Origin: Streptomyces sp. MBT53
GTDB lineage: Bacteria; Actinomycetota; Actinomycetes; Streptomycetales; Streptomycetaceae
DNA length: 64,000 nt
NCBI RefSeq assembly: GCF_016654115.1
Contig: NZ_JAEQAZ010000004.1
Span: forward strand, 62,001-126,000
Direction of reading: 5' to 3'
Shown here: positions 62,439 through 64,000 of the stretch, one piece after another
Layout: the number at the start of each line of letters is the position of its first letter
How positions within the stretch are numbered: position 1 is the stretch's first letter
Made by a program: the position numbers and the translations under genes
Notes under the pieces: generated by a model
Seen by the model: the letters and a program-made list of their open reading frames with translations, nothing else
Told to the model about the DNA's origin: nothing
The model's database searches: none

Positions 62439-64000
62439 TCTGAGTCCGGTGCACGTAACCGTCGACACCTCGGTACACCGCGTCGACCGCTCCACCGGGC
62501 CCGGCCACCGCACCGAGCGCGCCGTCGAACGCGGCGCTGGGGAAGGCCACTTGCTTGGTCCACCCCTGCCAGGCGCCGTTCTCGAACCGCTGCTGCCAGA
62601 GCGTGTAGTCGGCGGCCCGCGCGTACAGCACCACCGCGTCACCCACGGCGACCAGCGTCGGGCTGCCGCTGACGGTCCCACCGAGCGAGGACCACGCGGA
62701 CCACTCCCCCGAGGTGTCCCGGGACCGCGTCCACACGTCGTCGGCCGCGCTGCGCACGGCGACCTGCACCCGCCCCTGGGAGTCCGCGACCGCGGCCGGG
62801 CGCCCGTAGACCGCCCGTCCACCGGGTGCGCCGAGCGAGGACCACGCGGTCGACGGGCGGCGCTGCACGACCTGCCCGTCGGAGCCGGTGGCGAACAGGG
62901 TCCAGTGCGCGGGATCGGTGAACGCCACCGACGGCGCGTCGGCCACCTGTCCGCCCAGGCTCTGCCAGGCGCCCCAGCGGCCGTTGGTGAAGGCCCGCCG
63001 GTACACCCGCGAGTCCGTGCCGCGCACGAACACGTCGATCCGGCCGCCGGCCGAGGCGTAGGCGGCGGGCTGGCCGAGGAACCGGCCCTTCGTGGGACCG
63101 CCCAGATCCTTCGCCTTGCCATCGGCCTGCTGGACGAGCGAGCCGCGCGGGCCGCGCACGAAGGTGATCGGTGTGCCGCCGTCATTCACGACGGCCGGAC
63201 TCGCCGTGGCCTGCTGCCCCAGATTCGTCCCGGGCAGGGCATCGGCGCCGGTCAGCTTCAGGAACGCGGTGCCGTGCGCGGGGACCTCGACGGTGTACGA
63301 CCCCGTGTGCGCACCCCGGTCGGCGCGCGCCCGCAGGTCCCGCACCTGGACCGGTCCACCGAGCCCGGCATCCGCGAACTGCACGGTACGCAGGGCGGGT
63401 TGGTCCGACCGGTTGAGCAGCACGACCGCGCGCTGCCCGCGCCCGTCCAGCACCTTGCTGTACACGTCCCCGACCGAGTCGGTCGCCACGCGCACGCCCT
63501 GGACGGCCAGCGGGTCCTGGTCTACCGCGATGATCTCCGGGTTGCGCAGGGTGGCCAGCATGGAGTCGGACAGGGTGCGGGGATCGGAGCCGAGGACGAG
63601 CGGCGAGCCCATCTCGGCCCACATCACGAACTGGCTGGTCGACTCCTCCTGGCTCAGCTCGTACGACCCGTCGGTCATCTTGCGCATCGGGATCAGGTAG
63701 TCGGGGTCGTTGTAGTGGCCGGGGCCCTGCGCCTCGGGGTGCCAGGCGTTGGCGTCCATGTTGCGCAGGATGTTGGGCCACTGCCCCGGGCTCGCGGTGC
63801 CCCAGGCGATATCGGTGCCGGTGCGCCAGGAGTCGGCGGTCGTCGGGCCGTAGACGTAGGTGTTGTGCGCGTCCTGCTCCGGTGTGTGCGGCAGGCCCCA
63901 GTCGTCGGTGAGCGGGTTGCACAGGTTGAGCAGCATCTTGCGGCCGGACTTGGCGACCGCGTCGCTGAACTCCTTGAAGGCCGGGCCTGGATCGAGCTTG
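62431..64000 (-). CDS. GH27 alpha-galactosidase with C-terminal PLL-like beta-propeller (partial)
   Basis: The right window edge cuts the gene; about 523 C-terminal residues are visible. The first part is the end of a GH27 barrel: LLNLCNPLTDDWG, the acid/base aspartate in SWRTGTDIAWG, GHYNDPDYLIPM and SPLVLGSDPRTLS, then the C-terminal beta-sandwich. From about 240 residues before the end the sequence changes to repeats of the form W-x-AWxSLGG...VSGSP, as in PLL-like beta-propeller lectins (RWGAWQSLGG, EWSAWSSLGG, AWQGWTKQV). This extra module probably binds polysaccharide. The enzyme is likely secreted, with the N-terminal signal off the window, and is the first gene of the galactoside run. 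Confidence 0.9.
   Translation of the reverse strand, partial: KLDPGPAFKEFSDAVAKSGRKMLLNLCNPLTDDWGLPHTPEQDAHNTYVYGPTTADSWRTGTDIAWGTASPGQWPNILRNMDANAWHPEAQGPGHYNDPDYLIPMRKMTDGSYELSQEESTSQFVMWAEMGSPLVLGSDPRTLSDSMLATLRNPEIIAVDQDPLAVQGVRVATDSVGDVYSKVLDGRGQRAVVLLNRSDQPALRTVQFADAGLGGPVQVRDLRARADRGAHTGSYTVEVPAHGTAFLKLTGADALPGTNLGQQATASPAVVNDGGTPITFVRGPRGSLVQQADGKAKDLGGPTKGRFLGQPAAYASAGGRIDVFVRGTDSRVYRRAFTNGRWGAWQSLGGQVADAPSVAFTDPAHWTLFATGSDGQVVQRRPSTAWSSLGAPGGRAVYGRPAAVADSQGRVQVAVRSAADDVWTRSRDTSGEWSAWSSLGGTVSGSPTLVAVGDAVVLYARAADYTLWQQRFENGAWQGWTKQVAFPSAAFDGALGAVAGPGGAVDAVYRGVDGYVHRTQIK

Overview
The base composition (very high GC, strongly GC-rich third positions), the abundance of GTG starts, Tat and lipoprotein export signals, regulators of the XRE/MmyB, CGNR, SigE-type ECF and ROK types, and a mycothiol-dependent-type enzyme all point to a Streptomyces or close relative. 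The gene content (redundant enolase, sugar operons, many one-component regulators, no ribosomal or core replication genes) is typical of accessory chromosomal-arm DNA. I see no tRNA, rRNA, CRISPR array, insertion sequence, prophage or origin.

Left third (1-26 kb): small metabolic and regulatory modules. They include an alpha/beta hydrolase with a cupin, a TMEM175-like channel, an acetyltransferase plus MFS exporter opposite a CGNR regulator, glutamate decarboxylase, an alaX / XRE-cupin / threonine aldolase operon under a promoter flanked by a repeated operator, a double-MerR regulator, an HxlR regulator fused to a peroxiredoxin domain opposite a second enolase, a GlxA-type AraC regulator, an MMPL exporter / MarR / quinone oxidoreductase group, a Tat-exported flavoprotein, an MmyB-like XRE regulator, a TPR protein and an expansin-like cell-wall protein.

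Middle (26-38 kb): a TetR-controlled aromatic-degradation operon (extradiol dioxygenase, FAA-hydrolase-family enzyme, FAD monooxygenase, acetoacetyl-CoA synthetase) with two matching palindromic operators, followed by a lipoprotein, a carboxylesterase/MFS pair and a divergent ROK regulator. The 3' end of the ROK gene is repeated three times in direct orientation across a 0.5-kb gene-free stretch.

Right third (38-64 kb): two carbohydrate systems. On the plus strand a LacI regulator precedes an ABC sugar importer, GH38 alpha-mannosidase and GH2 beta-galactosidase, with a perfect LacI-type palindrome upstream. A MOSC-flavoreductase-ferredoxin fusion, a small secreted protein and an ECF sigma factor separate it from a long minus-strand run: GH27 alpha-galactosidase with a beta-propeller tail (cut by the window edge), ABC importer, GH36 alpha-galactosidase, SDR dehydrogenase, FadR-type regulator, galactonate dehydratase, mutarotase-like protein, KDPGal-type aldolase and PfkB kinase. 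Together these encode a near-complete route from alpha-galactosides via galactose oxidation (De Ley-Doudoroff pathway) to pyruvate and glyceraldehyde-3-phosphate.
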